A DNA stretch of 39,685 nucleotides from Lentibacillus salicampi (GCF_004565465.1 NZ_SRHY01000031.1:1-39685); one strand, 5' to 3'. Shown: positions 9,053 through 17,306, counted from the stretch's first letter. Notes: a model not told the origin generated them from the sequence alone. Program-made: numbers and translations.

Positions 9053-9740
9053 AAGGATATGTTGCCTCTTTTGCCTGATACCCCTGTCCAACCTTCGTCT
9101 CGATAAATCCGCTCAGCCCCAGCTCACCCAACCGCTTGCGCAACCGGTTCACATTGACAGTCAGGGTGTTATCACTGATGAACCGCTCGTCATCCCACAA
9201 TTTCTGGATGATTTCCTCGCGGCTCACGACCTCATTTTTTCGCTCGGTCAAACACTTCAGGATGTAAGATTCGTTTTTGGTTAGCTCAATCGTTCCTTGT
9301 TCATTGGTGACTGTATTTTTTGCATAATCAATGGTTGCGTTATTCCACGTACGCAATTCGACCTGTTCGTTATTATAATCATAGGTTCGACGGAGGATAG
9401 CTTGTATTTTCGCAATCAATACGTCAAAGTGGAATGGCTTTTGCACATAGTCATCCGCCCCAAGCTGCATCGACATGACCATATCAGTTGGATGGTCGCG
9501 TGATGATAAAAAGATGATGGGGACGTTGGAATGCGTCCGAATCATCCGGCACCAATGAAATCCATCGTACTTCGGCAATTGAATATCAATAATGACCAAA
9601 TCCGGTTTTAGGCTTGTAAAATCCTGCATGATATCACCAAAGTCGTACACTCCATACACCGCGTAATCCCAGCTGGCCAGTTGTTCTTTTATTTCCTGAA
9701 ACAGGCTTGTATCATCCTCAATTAATAAAATCGTGGACAT
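9045..9740 (-). CDS. Bce-type response regulator, OmpR family
   Basis: 231 aa. The receiver domain has the acidic pair 'IEDD' (residues 7-10), phospho-acceptor Asp52 in 'DLVIIDIQLPKYDG' and the conserved Lys101 in 'YVQKPF'. The C-terminal winged helix includes 'LTKNESYILKCL' and 'SDNTLTVNVNRLRKRL', as in BceR/GraR/YxdJ. It would activate the ABC operon downstream. The ribosome binding site (AGTGAT) is weak. It is the first gene of the regulator-kinase operon. Confidence 0.92.
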   Translation of the reverse strand: MSTILLIEDDTSLFQEIKEQLASWDYAVYGVYDFGDIMQDFTSLKPDLVIIDIQLPKYDGFHWCRMIRTHSNVPIIFLSSRDHPTDMVMSMQLGADDYVQKPFHFDVLIAKIQAILRRTYDYNNEQVELRTWNNATIDYAKNTVTNEQGTIELTKNESYILKCLTERKNEVVSREEIIQKLWDDERFISDNTLTVNVNRLRKRLGELGLSGFIETKVGQGYQAKEATYPYD

Positions 9741-9896
9741 GTCATCACTCGCTTATTCGTAATCGCTTTGGTTCTATTGTAGCGAAATCACGTCATGATG
9801 TATAGATTTGACGGCTGGGATGGAGAAATACTGAGGGAGATGGCGCTGCCAGTGTCACAGTCGTTCAACTGCGATTCATTTCTGACAACAAATAAC

Positions 9897-9925
9897 AGGA
9901 ATACCGTCGGGGCAACAGTATTCCT
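9897..9925 (-). terminator. Terminator downstream of the BCCT gene
   Basis: AGGAATAC at 9897-9904 and GTATTCCT at 9918-9925 form a perfect 8-bp stem about 40 bp after the BCCT stop. On the minus strand a moderately T-rich tail (TGTTATTTGTTG) follows. Confidence 0.6.
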
Positions 9926-9965
9926 TCTTTGCTGGAATAGGGGATCAAAAAGTTTTTCTGTTACG

Positions 9966-11477
9966 TTAACTGTCTCTCTCTTTATCCTTCGGTTTATACT
10001 CCCTTTGGATTGCTTTAAATATAGCAGCGATCATAATCAGAAGTATAACTGTAAATGGTAATGCTGCCGTTAACGAGGCGGTCTGTAATGCATTTAAGCC
10101 ACCGGTAAATAATAACACAAGCGCAATCGCGGTAATCAGCACACCCCAGATGACTTTCGTGGTCAAAGCCGGGTTTAGGCTTCCATTGGATGTCATACTG
10201 CCCAAGATATAACTGGCAGAGTCAGCGGATGTTACCATGAATGTGAAAATAAGTAAAATCGAGATAATCGATAAAATGTCTGTAAACGGAACAACACTTA
10301 AAGCTTCAAACAAGGCAACCGTAACGTCCTCATTAACAGTTTCGGCAATTTGCGTTCCATTGTTTAAATCACTGTATACGGCCGTACCGCCAAAGACCGC
10401 AATCCAGACGCAGGCAATGGCCGGTGGCACGACCATGACACCACTGACAAATTCACGGATCGTTCTGCCTCTGGATACGCGTGCGACAAATGCCCCAACA
10501 AATGGTGACCAGGCGATTGCCCACGCCCAATAGAATATGGTCCACTGATAAACCCAATCACCGCCCGTATATGGATTTAGACGCAAACTGTACTGCACAA
10601 AGCTGGAGATATAATCACCCATTCCGAGAACAAACGAGTTTAAGATAAACACGGTGGGCCCCAGGAAAAAGACGATGGCCATAATAAGCAGGGCCAGCAC
10701 CAAATTCATATTACTCAGCCATTTAATGCCCTTATCCAGCCCTGTCACGGAAGAAGTCAGGTATGCCGCCAGCATGACCACCGCTATAATGACCTGAACC
10801 CCAATATGATTCGGTATGTTAAAGACGGATGACAATCCCCCATTCAGCTGAATAAATGACAGGCCGACAGTTGTCGCAACCCCCATTACGGTAGCGATGA
10901 CAGCCAAAATATTAATGGTATTTGCGACGCCTTTATTTTTTCCGACCACCGGTTCAATGGCAGCGGAGACTAGACCGCTCCTGTTTTTTCTGAATTGGAG
11001 AAAGGCAATCCCTAAACCGGCAATGGCAAAGACGGCCCACTGGCTGATACCCCAGTGGAAAAAGGAATAACCCATTGCGACTCTTGCAGCTTCCTCCGTC
11101 TGAGCTTCCTGACCGGGGAATGGCGTCGTAAAGAAGTGAGTCATCGGCTCTGCAACACTCCAGAATACAAGCGAGACTCCAAATCCGGCAGAAAACAGCA
11201 TCCCAACCCATGTAAAAAACGAATACTCCGGCCGTGAGTCAGGTGGCCCCAGCCGTGTTTTCCCATGTTTACTAATGGAAATGCCGATGAGGAACACGAT
11301 GATTATAAATACTGCAAGTAAATAAAACCATCCGAAATTAACTGTTGTAAAATCAAACAGCGATTGCCCGACCCGACCAAACTGTTCCGGCAAGAACGCG
11401 CCGATGATCACCAATAATCCTACGATAATAGCGGAAATAGAAAATACCGGGTTCATGAATGTCTCTTTTATCTTCAT
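9966..11477 (-). CDS. BCCT-family compatible solute transporter (glycine betaine/choline/carnitine type)
   Basis: 503 aa with about 12 membrane helices. The family signature in helix 8 is clear: 'GGDWVYQWTIFYWAWAIAWS' followed by 'PFVGAFVARVSRGRTIREF'. The protein is close in length to OpuD/BetL types and lacks the long C-terminal osmosensory tail of BetP. It should take up a quaternary-ammonium osmoprotectant by Na+ (or H+) symport; the exact substrate cannot be assigned. ATG at 11477 is preceded by GGAAAGGA at good spacing. It is a single-gene unit closed by the hairpin at 9897-9925. It fits a salt-adapted lifestyle. Confidence 0.92.
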   Translation of the reverse strand: MKIKETFMNPVFSISAIIVGLLVIIGAFLPEQFGRVGQSLFDFTTVNFGWFYLLAVFIIIVFLIGISISKHGKTRLGPPDSRPEYSFFTWVGMLFSAGFGVSLVFWSVAEPMTHFFTTPFPGQEAQTEEAARVAMGYSFFHWGISQWAVFAIAGLGIAFLQFRKNRSGLVSAAIEPVVGKNKGVANTINILAVIATVMGVATTVGLSFIQLNGGLSSVFNIPNHIGVQVIIAVVMLAAYLTSSVTGLDKGIKWLSNMNLVLALLIMAIVFFLGPTVFILNSFVLGMGDYISSFVQYSLRLNPYTGGDWVYQWTIFYWAWAIAWSPFVGAFVARVSRGRTIREFVSGVMVVPPAIACVWIAVFGGTAVYSDLNNGTQIAETVNEDVTVALFEALSVVPFTDILSIISILLIFTFMVTSADSASYILGSMTSNGSLNPALTTKVIWGVLITAIALVLLFTGGLNALQTASLTAALPFTVILLIMIAAIFKAIQREYKPKDKERDS

Positions 11478-11685
11478 AGAAAATCCTTTCCATTTTAAAT
11501 TTTGACTTCGTTTTTTTTACAAGGGAAGAGAAACGTTATTGAGTTAAGATTATATTACCCGGACCCAATCATCTTAAACTTCCTGTTAATGATTCTCATG
11601 CTGCATCCGTTTTTCCCTTTGGTGATGGCTAGCAACCATTTCCATCAGTTCGCGGTTAACTTCTTGCGTCCGACCTGGGAGTAGT

Positions 11686-12060
11686 CTATCCGTTATCTTT
11701 CCTTCCCAGTGTTAATGCTCCAACAAACAGTGGAATCTGCAAGGGTAAACGCAGCCAGAGGATCCAGGGGTTCGCCTGTTTCCCCGGTTGGAATGATATT
11801 CTTTTTATAGCCATGTACACATTTGCCGGGAAAACAGCAATCATAAAAAATGCTAAGAGTTTCCCTGTAATATGCTGTCCTTTTCTCACCCAGAGCAGGA
11901 CGGAAAAGATCATTTCAAAAACGCCGGAAACCAGCACAATGGTCCGTCGTAAGGGCAGTGATTTCGGGACAATTCTACGGAAGCCTTGTTCATGGACAAA
12001 ATGCAAGACACCAGCTCCAAATAAGAGGATCGAGTACAACATTCGAAAAAACAACTTCAT
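11686..12060 (-). CDS. DoxX-like small membrane protein
   Basis: 124 aa with four hydrophobic helices (about 5-20, 42-58, 68-84, 98-117). The first helix ends in 'GAGVLHFVHEQGFRRIVPKS', followed by 'LVSGVFEMIFSVLLW', which matches the DoxX/SURF4-like pattern of short Bacillus proteins. ATG at 12060 has AAAGGTGG at good spacing. Function is not established. It stands alone between the BCCT gene and the gene-poor region. Confidence 0.7.
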   Translation of the reverse strand: MKLFFRMLYSILLFGAGVLHFVHEQGFRRIVPKSLPLRRTIVLVSGVFEMIFSVLLWVRKGQHITGKLLAFFMIAVFPANVYMAIKRISFQPGKQANPWILWLRLPLQIPLFVGALTLGRKDNG

Positions 12061-12231
12061 ATGTATGCCACCTTTCTTTGATTGTGAAAAGTTCGTTTCT
12101 TTATTAACACAACGTATCCATCAGAACAATAAACCCGGATATTTAATAGCTTACCTGATATAAATGGTGTATCATACCCTTGAGCTTGAAAAATTTAAAT
12201 AGCCCATCAAGTACGACGAAAAGTTAAAAGC

Positions 12232-12360
12232 ATGGAGGAACATTTTGGAAAACCTTTGATGATGTTGGCAGCCAAACATGATATAATAAAATTAGGTCAA
12301 AGGTATGAAATGGGCTGGAGTGAGCTACCAGGAATTAATTTAAGGTTTGACCATGAATAA
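12232..12360 (+). other. Small ORF or gene remnant (42 codons)
   Basis: The frame reads 'MEEHFGKPLMMLAAKHDIIK' followed by 'LGQRYEMGWSELPGINLRFD' and 'HE'. It is open further upstream to about 12199 ('IAHQVRRKVKS') without another start. The composition looks protein-like, but there is no ribosome binding site before the ATG. This suggests the 3' end of a lost gene rather than an independent peptide. I do not recognise the family. Confidence 0.3.
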
Positions 12361-12404
12361 TTACGGTTAATGCTAAATAGAATGGAATTGGCTGTTTTTT
12401 CGAA

Positions 12405-12478
12405 GACCGTGAACGAGCCGCAAGCGGCAACTTGCGACTCGTGACAGCTATCCGCTTGAGGATGGCGGCTTCAATCTG
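12405..12478 (+). other. Two consecutive hairpins, possible small RNA
   Basis: The first stem is CGAG-CGCAAG against CTTGCG-CTCG (12413-12440). The second pairs TATCC with GGATG inside AGC/GGCT arms (12448-12473). Directly downstream is the strong hairpin at 12485-12532, so the order hairpin-hairpin-terminator resembles a structured small RNA on the plus strand. It does not match any riboswitch consensus I know. It is also the place where an antitoxin RNA for the toxin at 12525-12611 might begin, but no convincing promoter is visible. Confidence 0.3.
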
Positions 12479-12484
12479 CGGATG

Positions 12485-12532
12485 AAAAGTAATGCCCCGA
12501 ATTTATCAGTAAGATAACGGGGTATTACTTTT
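12485..12532. terminator. Strong bidirectional terminator shared with the toxin gene
   Basis: A 15-bp stem (12485-12499 with 12518-12532, one G-T pair) encloses an 18-nt loop, with T-runs on both strands. It spans the stop codon (12525-12527) of the minus-strand toxin candidate and can end its mRNA, and equally a plus-strand RNA from the left. Confidence 0.8.
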
Positions 12533-12611
12533 TATCATTTGAACCTGCAATTAACAATACGAGCGTCCCAAACATCAGCATTAACTCGAGTACTTTGTCA
12601 ATTGGGATCAC
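12525..12611 (-). CDS. Holin-like type I toxin (TxpA/BsrG/Hol-Tox-like), 28 aa
   Basis: GTG at 12611 is preceded by GGGGG about 9 bases upstream and starts the peptide 'MIPIDKVLELMLMFGTLVLL' followed by 'IAGSNDKK'. The pattern of a short amphipathic start, the 'LELMLMFGTL' core, one membrane helix and a charged Asn/Asp-Lys-Lys tail is that of the 'putative holin-like toxin' family and the TxpA/BsrG/YonT type I toxins of Bacillus. In these an antisense RNA overlapping the 3' end blocks expression. A good promoter lies upstream on the minus strand and a strong hairpin covers the stop codon. The toxin inserts into or disturbs the membrane in known members. The antitoxin RNA is not located. The ORF is too short for standard gene finders. 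Confidence 0.65.
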   Translation of the reverse strand: MIPIDKVLELMLMFGTLVLLIAGSNDKK

Positions 12612-12650
12612 TAACTTCAACCCCCTTCATTTAAGGGATATGAAGCCGCC

Positions 12651-12677
12651 AGCAGGTTAAACATCTCCTGCTGATTT
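12651..12677. terminator. Hairpin in the toxin leader / plus-strand terminator
   Basis: CAGCAGG and CCTGCTG form a 7-bp stem with a 10-nt loop. On the plus strand ATTTAATTTG follows. It may terminate an antisense RNA arising from the left, or fold in the 5' leader of the toxin mRNA and limit its translation, as leader structures do in known type I toxins. Confidence 0.4.
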
Positions 12678-12719
12678 AATTTGAATACATCCTCGCAGTA
12701 TGCTATCAATTATAGTATA

Positions 12720-12754
12720 CTATAAACTAATTGGAAAAGCTTGTCATTTTCTAA
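12720..12754 (-). promoter_or_regulatory. Promoter of the holin-like toxin gene
   Basis: On the minus strand ATGACA (near TTGACA) is followed after 17 bp by TATAGT, and a further TATAAT overlaps just downstream. Transcription would start near 12712 and read through the GTG at 12611, giving a ~100-nt leader. Confidence 0.55.
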
Positions 12755-12777
12755 AAATGGTATAATTTTCTCATAAT
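12752..12777 (+). promoter_or_regulatory. Extended -10 promoter candidate
   Basis: TGGTATAAT is an extended -10 box with TTGTCA 14 bp upstream on the plus strand. The spacing to the -35 is short, so it would rely on the TG motif. It reads toward the alpha/beta hydrolase gene 330 bp away. The 12780-13050 stretch between them has no gene I can support. Confidence 0.35.
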
Positions 12778-13065
12778 TTCATGTGTTAAGGCCTATATAT
12801 TTGGAGTGTGCTTGCCGTTGTCATGCTTATACTTCTGGTAAAATGGAACCATTGAACCGTGTGTCTTTGAAATCTGGACAGGAAATCCCTGATCCGGTCA
12901 AATCCGTCTCCGTAATGAAACGATCTTTGCAGCGATTGTGAAGTAGTCCATCACCTCTTGTTCAGCATGGACTTACGCTCTCTTAGACCAAGGCTATTCT
13001 GTCCGTTTTTTTCTGAGTCGTTCCGGTATTTCCACGACCTACCATGCCCGAGAGGCGGGGTGGTT

Positions 13066-13074
13066 TGTTATAAT
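13066..13074 (+). promoter_or_regulatory. Extended -10 promoter of the alpha/beta hydrolase gene
   Basis: TGTTATAAT matches the extended -10 consensus (TGnTATAAT) and lies 34 bp before the start codon at 13108. No clear -35 box is seen. Confidence 0.5.
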
Positions 13075-13107
13075 AGAGATAGATATATAGATGAGAGGAG
13101 AGGCGAC

Positions 13108-14070
13108 GTGAAGCGGAAGACTTGGGTGAAAATTGGCATCGGGATATTGAGTGTCCTTTTAATCATAGATATAGTGGCAAGTTTTTATTTTTATCATTTA
13201 GCAATTGAACGCGGTGAGAAGGATTTCCTGCAGGGGAATGAGGATTTGGACGTATCCGCGGAGACGATGGATGTCCTGCTTGAAGGCGGCTGGCGGACGT
13301 GGGGTGATGAACAGAATTTTGATGAGTGGACCATGACAACGAATGATGGTCTGGACATGAAAGGTTATTTTCTTGAATCAGAGGAGCCGTCCAATAAAGT
13401 TGTTGTGATGGCCCATGGCTATCTGGGAAATGCCATGGATATGGGCTTGTTCGGCCAGTATTATTATGAACAAAAAGGCTATAACATATTTACAGCTGAT
13501 GCGCGCGGTCACGGGGAAAGCGGCGGTGATTACATCGGATTCGGCTGGCATGATCGGTTTGACTATGTGGACTGGATTGACCGGATTATCGAAACATACG
13601 GTGATGATACGGAAATTATTCTGCATGGCATTTCGATGGGCGCGGCGACAGTATTGATGACAGCTGGTGAGGATCTGCCGGATAATGTAAAAGCTGTTAT
13701 CGCCGACAGTCCATACACGAGTGTGCACGATTTATTCGCTTATCAGATGGATCGAATGTTCAATCTGCCATCGTTCCCGTTCCTGCCGTCGACCAGTGTT
13801 GTCACACAGATGCGGGCGGGCTATTCACTGAAGGAAGCCTCGGCTCTGGACCAGGTTAAACAAGCGGAAGTGCCGATCCTGTATATTCATGGAAATGCCG
13901 ACACATTTGTTCCAACAAGCATGTCGAAAACATTATATGAAAATACGAAAAGTGACGCCGAGCTCATGATCGTTGACGGCGCCAATCATGGTGAACCATA
14001 TGTCATCGCCGAAGATAAATATATTGATAAGGTTAATGCATTTCTAGGAAAATATACAGATTGGGAATAA
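13108..14070 (+). CDS. Membrane-anchored alpha/beta hydrolase (YqkD-like)
   Basis: 320 aa from GTG at 13108, chosen because AGGAGAGG lies just upstream; the longer upstream frame has no ribosome binding site. Residues 8-30 form an N-terminal anchor or uncleaved signal. The hydrolase fold shows 'VVMAHGYLGN' (oxyanion loop), the nucleophile elbow 'HGISMGAA' with Ser176, Asp265 in 'HGNADTFVPT' and His294 in 'DGANHGEP', giving a complete triad. Similar in length and pattern to B. subtilis YqkD, a predicted esterase of unknown substrate. Convergent with the peptidase gene; the two share a terminator. Confidence 0.85.
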   Translation: MKRKTWVKIGIGILSVLLIIDIVASFYFYHLAIERGEKDFLQGNEDLDVSAETMDVLLEGGWRTWGDEQNFDEWTMTTNDGLDMKGYFLESEEPSNKVVVMAHGYLGNAMDMGLFGQYYYEQKGYNIFTADARGHGESGGDYIGFGWHDRFDYVDWIDRIIETYGDDTEIILHGISMGAATVLMTAGEDLPDNVKAVIADSPYTSVHDLFAYQMDRMFNLPSFPFLPSTSVVTQMRAGYSLKEASALDQVKQAEVPILYIHGNADTFVPTSMSKTLYENTKSDAELMIVDGANHGEPYVIAEDKYIDKVNAFLGKYTDWE

Positions 14071-14078
14071 TAGAAAAA

Positions 14079-14106
14079 GACGCCCTCAGTAATGGGGGCG
14101 TCCTTT
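14079..14106. terminator. Bidirectional terminator between convergent genes
   Basis: GACGCCC at 14079-14085 pairs with GGGCGTC at 14096-14102. A-run and T-run on either side serve both the hydrolase and the peptidase genes. Confidence 0.8.
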
Positions 14107-14111
14107 TAGTT

Positions 14112-16109
14112 TTACAGATATTCGTCAAACCACCGTGTGATATGATTCAGGCGTTCAATGCGCATCTCGGGTTTGCCGCTCCGGCTTAATTCGTGGCTGG
14201 CATCAGGGAAGCGGACAAATTCAACGACCTTGTGCAGATGTTTCAGCGTCACAAACAGTTGCTCACCCTGCTCAATCGGGCAGCGATAGTCTTTTTCCCC
14301 ATGGACAATCAGCAATGGGGTTTCAATATTCTCGGCATATTTCAATGGAGAAAAGTCCCACAGTTTTGCCGGGTCTTCAAGCAAGTTTTTCCCCAGCTCC
14401 CATTTGGTGAAAAAATAACCGATATCGCTGACACCGTAAAAACTGAGCCAGTTGCTGATGCAGCGCTGTGTGACGGCTGCTTTAAATCGGTTCGTATGTC
14501 CGACAATCCAGTTGGTCATGAAGCCGCCATAGCTGCCGCCGGTGACACCAAGCCGGTTTTCGTCGATAAAATCATATTCGGCAAGCACATAGTCGACGGC
14601 GCTCATCAAATCGGTATAATCTTTCCCGCCGTAGTCTGTCCGGCATGCATCCACAAACGTCTGGCCATAGCCGTGGCTGCCTCGCGGATTGGTATAGAGC
14701 ACCACGTAACCTTTGGCGGCAAGCAGTTGTAATTCGTGGAAAAACGTCTGGCCGTACATCGCGTGCGGACCGCCGTGGACTTCCAGTATGAACGGGTATT
14801 TTTTGCCTTCCTCAAAACCATATGGACGGAGCAGCCAGCCTTGAATATCCCATCCGTCCTTGGCCTTGAACGTCAATGTTTCCGGTTCACTTAATTCAAC
14901 GGTATCAAGGAATTCTTTATTCGCATCCGTTAAGCGTGTTATGTTGCTGTCGTGATTCATTAGATAAAAGTCGCCGGGGTTTACCGGTGTGCTGATACCT
15001 AGAATAAACTTGGCGCCATTACGGGAAAATCCGAAGACGTGACTGTTGTCTTTATATAGCACATTCAATTCGCCCTTCGTATCAGCCTGGTACAGCCCCG
15101 TTGCGCCAAAATCCGTTCCAATGAAAAATAAATGCTGGCCGTCATCACTCCAGACGGGCCCGTTTTCCGATTGTCCCAAACGTGTATCACCAATCATGGC
15201 GTCACCCAATTGAAAATCCCAGTCGTTGCTGAGGCAGGTTCCGTCACCGGATGCAGCATCAAATATGAATAAGTCATTCAGTGTCGCACCCTGGTATGCA
15301 AATTCGTGGCCGAAACAGGCAATGGCTGATCCATCCGGCGAAAAACGGGCATTGCCATATTGTCCCTTTCCGTTTGTCAGGGTTTTCATTTCTTTTGAGG
15401 TTACATTCAGTAGATAAAGGTCGTTCGTTAATTCGTAATCTCTGTCATCGCTTAGGTTAGCACTGAATAGAATATGATTTCCATCCGGTGATATGTCTTC
15501 AAAATGGTGGTCTGTATCTGTAAATGTTAGCTGTTCGAAGGTTTCATCTTCCACATCGTACAGGACAATTTGCGTGTGTTTGTCATTGTGGAATCCTTCA
15601 CCATCCGATTTATACTTCAAACGATTGATAACGAGTGGCTTTTTCTGTTTTTCTTCCTGTTCTTTTTGGCGTTCTTCTTTGGATGGCTCATGTTGATTTG
15701 TCACGTCGTCGTCTTTTTCCAGTGGCGCACTGAAAATGATCTTTCGGCCGTCTTTTGACCATTCGGGGCTGACAGCACCATGTTTAAATGTAGTCAGCTG
15801 CCTTGCTTCGCCGCCGTCAGTATGTAATAGCCATAATTGCGGGACTCCGCTTCTGGTTGACTGAAAGACGAGTTTTTTGCCATCAGGTGAAAAGCGCGGA
15901 TGACTGTTCTTGGCATTATCAAACGTCCATTGCTTTGGTTTTTGTCCATATAATGTCTGGACAAATATTTGTGACGCGTAGTCATTGTCATTATTTGCAA
16001 CGGTGGATACAAATGCATACGCATTCCCGTCCGGCGTCCATTGCGGGTCGCTGTAGACTTCAATATGTTTCAAATCCTCTGCCGTCAAGTGGCGCTTCGT
16101 TTGGTTCAT
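14112..16109 (-). CDS. S9-family prolyl oligopeptidase-type peptidase (YuxL-like)
   Basis: 665 aa from ATG at 16109, which follows GGGAGGGG; the in-frame ATG at 16169 is less likely. The N-terminal ~400 residues are a beta-propeller with repeated 'FSPDG', 'WSDDG' and 'ISPDG' motifs (PD40/WD40-like). The C-terminal catalytic domain has 'GVTGGSYGGFM' with Ser526, Asp607 in 'GEKDYRC' and His639 in 'DASHELSRSG'. No signal peptide is seen, so it is probably cytosolic. Such enzymes are acylaminoacyl- or dipeptidyl-peptidase-like and trim short peptides; exact specificity is unknown. Independently transcribed, with a hairpin at 16183-16217 in its leader. Confidence 0.9.
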   Translation of the reverse strand: MNQTKRHLTAEDLKHIEVYSDPQWTPDGNAYAFVSTVANNDNDYASQIFVQTLYGQKPKQWTFDNAKNSHPRFSPDGKKLVFQSTRSGVPQLWLLHTDGGEARQLTTFKHGAVSPEWSKDGRKIIFSAPLEKDDDVTNQHEPSKEERQKEQEEKQKKPLVINRLKYKSDGEGFHNDKHTQIVLYDVEDETFEQLTFTDTDHHFEDISPDGNHILFSANLSDDRDYELTNDLYLLNVTSKEMKTLTNGKGQYGNARFSPDGSAIACFGHEFAYQGATLNDLFIFDAASGDGTCLSNDWDFQLGDAMIGDTRLGQSENGPVWSDDGQHLFFIGTDFGATGLYQADTKGELNVLYKDNSHVFGFSRNGAKFILGISTPVNPGDFYLMNHDSNITRLTDANKEFLDTVELSEPETLTFKAKDGWDIQGWLLRPYGFEEGKKYPFILEVHGGPHAMYGQTFFHELQLLAAKGYVVLYTNPRGSHGYGQTFVDACRTDYGGKDYTDLMSAVDYVLAEYDFIDENRLGVTGGSYGGFMTNWIVGHTNRFKAAVTQRCISNWLSFYGVSDIGYFFTKWELGKNLLEDPAKLWDFSPLKYAENIETPLLIVHGEKDYRCPIEQGEQLFVTLKHLHKVVEFVRFPDASHELSRSGKPEMRIERLNHITRWFDEYL

Positions 16110-16182
16110 AATGGGTCCCCTCCCAATTGGATTTTTAATCATGTGTCCCAACCTAAATTCAGACCACACGGGCCGCTACTTG

Positions 16183-16217
16183 ATGGACGCGCCCATGTTT
16201 CAGGGAAACGCGTCCAT
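16183..16217 (-). other. Leader hairpin upstream of the peptidase gene
   Basis: ATGGACGCG at 16183-16191 pairs perfectly with CGCGTCCAT at 16209-16217 (9 bp, 17-nt loop). There is no T-run, so a terminator role is doubtful. It may be a regulatory or stabilising leader structure. Confidence 0.4.
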
Positions 16218-16297
16218 GTATCGCGTTTACGCCTGAATTCCGTCTGCCTTTGAGTCAACCTTAAACTGTTTCGCGTTACGAATCAATCCGGCATGAT

Positions 16298-16332
16298 GAA
16301 ATAAGAAGAGCCTTTTGCGTACGCAAAAGGCT
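16298..16332 (-). terminator. Terminator of the D-amino-acid transaminase gene
   Basis: AGCCTTTTGCGT and ACGCAAAAGGCT make a continuous 24-bp palindrome (16309-16332) that includes the dat stop codon. On the minus strand it is followed by CTTCTTATTT. Confidence 0.8.
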
Positions 16333-17194
16333 AAGCTTGCTGTTTGTTGATGCCGGCATCGGTCTCGTATACCGCCTGCAGTCTTCTGGTGATGCTGCCG
16401 GGTGCACCATCAGCAATCTGATTGCCGTCAACGTTCACAATCGGCATAACTTCTGATGTGCTGCTCGACAGGAATACCTCATCAGCATCCTTGATATCGT
16501 CAATCGAAAAAGCTTCTTCAACAAACGGCATATCCAAATCACCAGCAAACTGTTCTACGCGCATGCGGACACAGCCGTGGAGAATCCTGTTTGTCGCAGG
16601 GTGGGTATATATGGTCCCGTTTTTTACGAGATAGATATTGGAAGAACTGCATTCAGTCACCATCCCGTCACGTTCCAAAATAGCCTCATAGCTGCCATTC
16701 TCTTGTGCTGCCTGCTTGGCGAGAACATTCGGAAGCAGATTTAAACTCTTAATATAGCAATTCTCCCAGCGCGTGTCCCGCTGTGTGATGGCTGAAACCC
16801 CATTTTTTAGGTTTTCCGTTTTGCGTGGCATATCCTGAATATAGGCGTATACATTTGCGGGCGTATCTGCCGGAAAAGCATGGATGCGTGGCGCTGAACC
16901 ACGTGTGGCCTGCAGGTATACAATCCCGTCAGACGCCATTTCATTTTGAGTCAACAAATCATTTAATAGATTCGTAATCTCCTGTTTGGAAAATGGCAAT
17001 TCAATTTTAATACCACCAGCGGAACGGAATAAGCGGTCAATGTGCTCGGTCAATAGGTAGTATGCCCCTTGATAAATCCGGATGACTTCATAGACACCGT
17101 CGCCAAACTGGAGCCCCCGTTCTTCAAAGGGGTATGTTAGGTCGTCACGGCTGATAAGACTGGTTTGTGACAGTATTGTCGGATAAACAGACAT
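16331..17194 (-). CDS. dat: D-amino-acid transaminase
   Basis: 287 aa, fold-type IV PLP enzyme that makes D-glutamate and other D-amino acids for peptidoglycan from D-alanine. Visible features: 'EERGLQFGDGVYEVIRIY' at the N-terminus, PLP-binding Lys149 in 'CYIKSLNLLPNVLAK', 'GMVTECSSSNIYLV' and 'VFLSSSTSEVMPI' for phosphate and cofactor contacts. ATG at 17194 is preceded by AAGGAGG; the upstream in-frame ATG at 17236 is not needed. It is divergent from the fnr-type gene, and the Fnr box lies ~60 bp upstream of its start. In B. subtilis dat pairs with pepV, which is absent here. Confidence 0.93.
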   Translation of the reverse strand: MSVYPTILSQTSLISRDDLTYPFEERGLQFGDGVYEVIRIYQGAYYLLTEHIDRLFRSAGGIKIELPFSKQEITNLLNDLLTQNEMASDGIVYLQATRGSAPRIHAFPADTPANVYAYIQDMPRKTENLKNGVSAITQRDTRWENCYIKSLNLLPNVLAKQAAQENGSYEAILERDGMVTECSSSNIYLVKNGTIYTHPATNRILHGCVRMRVEQFAGDLDMPFVEEAFSIDDIKDADEVFLSSSTSEVMPIVNVDGNQIADGAPGSITRRLQAVYETDAGINKQQA

Positions 17195-17252
17195 TTCATT
17201 CGCCTCCTTGAAACTTACTGTTATTTTATAGTGCAATTCTTTTTCTGTAAAG

Positions 17253-17268
17253 CGTGACCAATATCACG
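17253..17268. promoter_or_regulatory. Fnr box at -41.5 of the fnr promoter
   Basis: CGTGA-CCAATA-TCACG is a perfect inverted repeat matching the FNR/CRP core GTGA-N6-TCAC. Its centre is at 17260.5. With TATAAT at 17290-17295 the expected transcript start is about 17302, placing the box at -41.5, the class II activator position used by B. subtilis Fnr. Confidence 0.7.
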
Positions 17269-17289
17269 GAATAATGGTTTAAATTCCCT

Positions 17290-17306
17290 TATAATAGGGT
17301 TATAAT
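17290..17306 (+). promoter_or_regulatory. -10 region of the fnr promoter (two overlapping TATAAT boxes)
   Basis: TATAAT occurs at 17290-17295 and again at 17301-17306. No good -35 box is present upstream of the first, in keeping with activator dependence on the Fnr box. Confidence 0.6.

Noticed and set aside
12958..13107. Longer N-terminus for the alpha/beta hydrolase
   Set aside because: The added 50 residues have no ribosome binding site and are translated from the promoter region; GTG 13108 has AGGAGAGG and begins directly before the membrane anchor.
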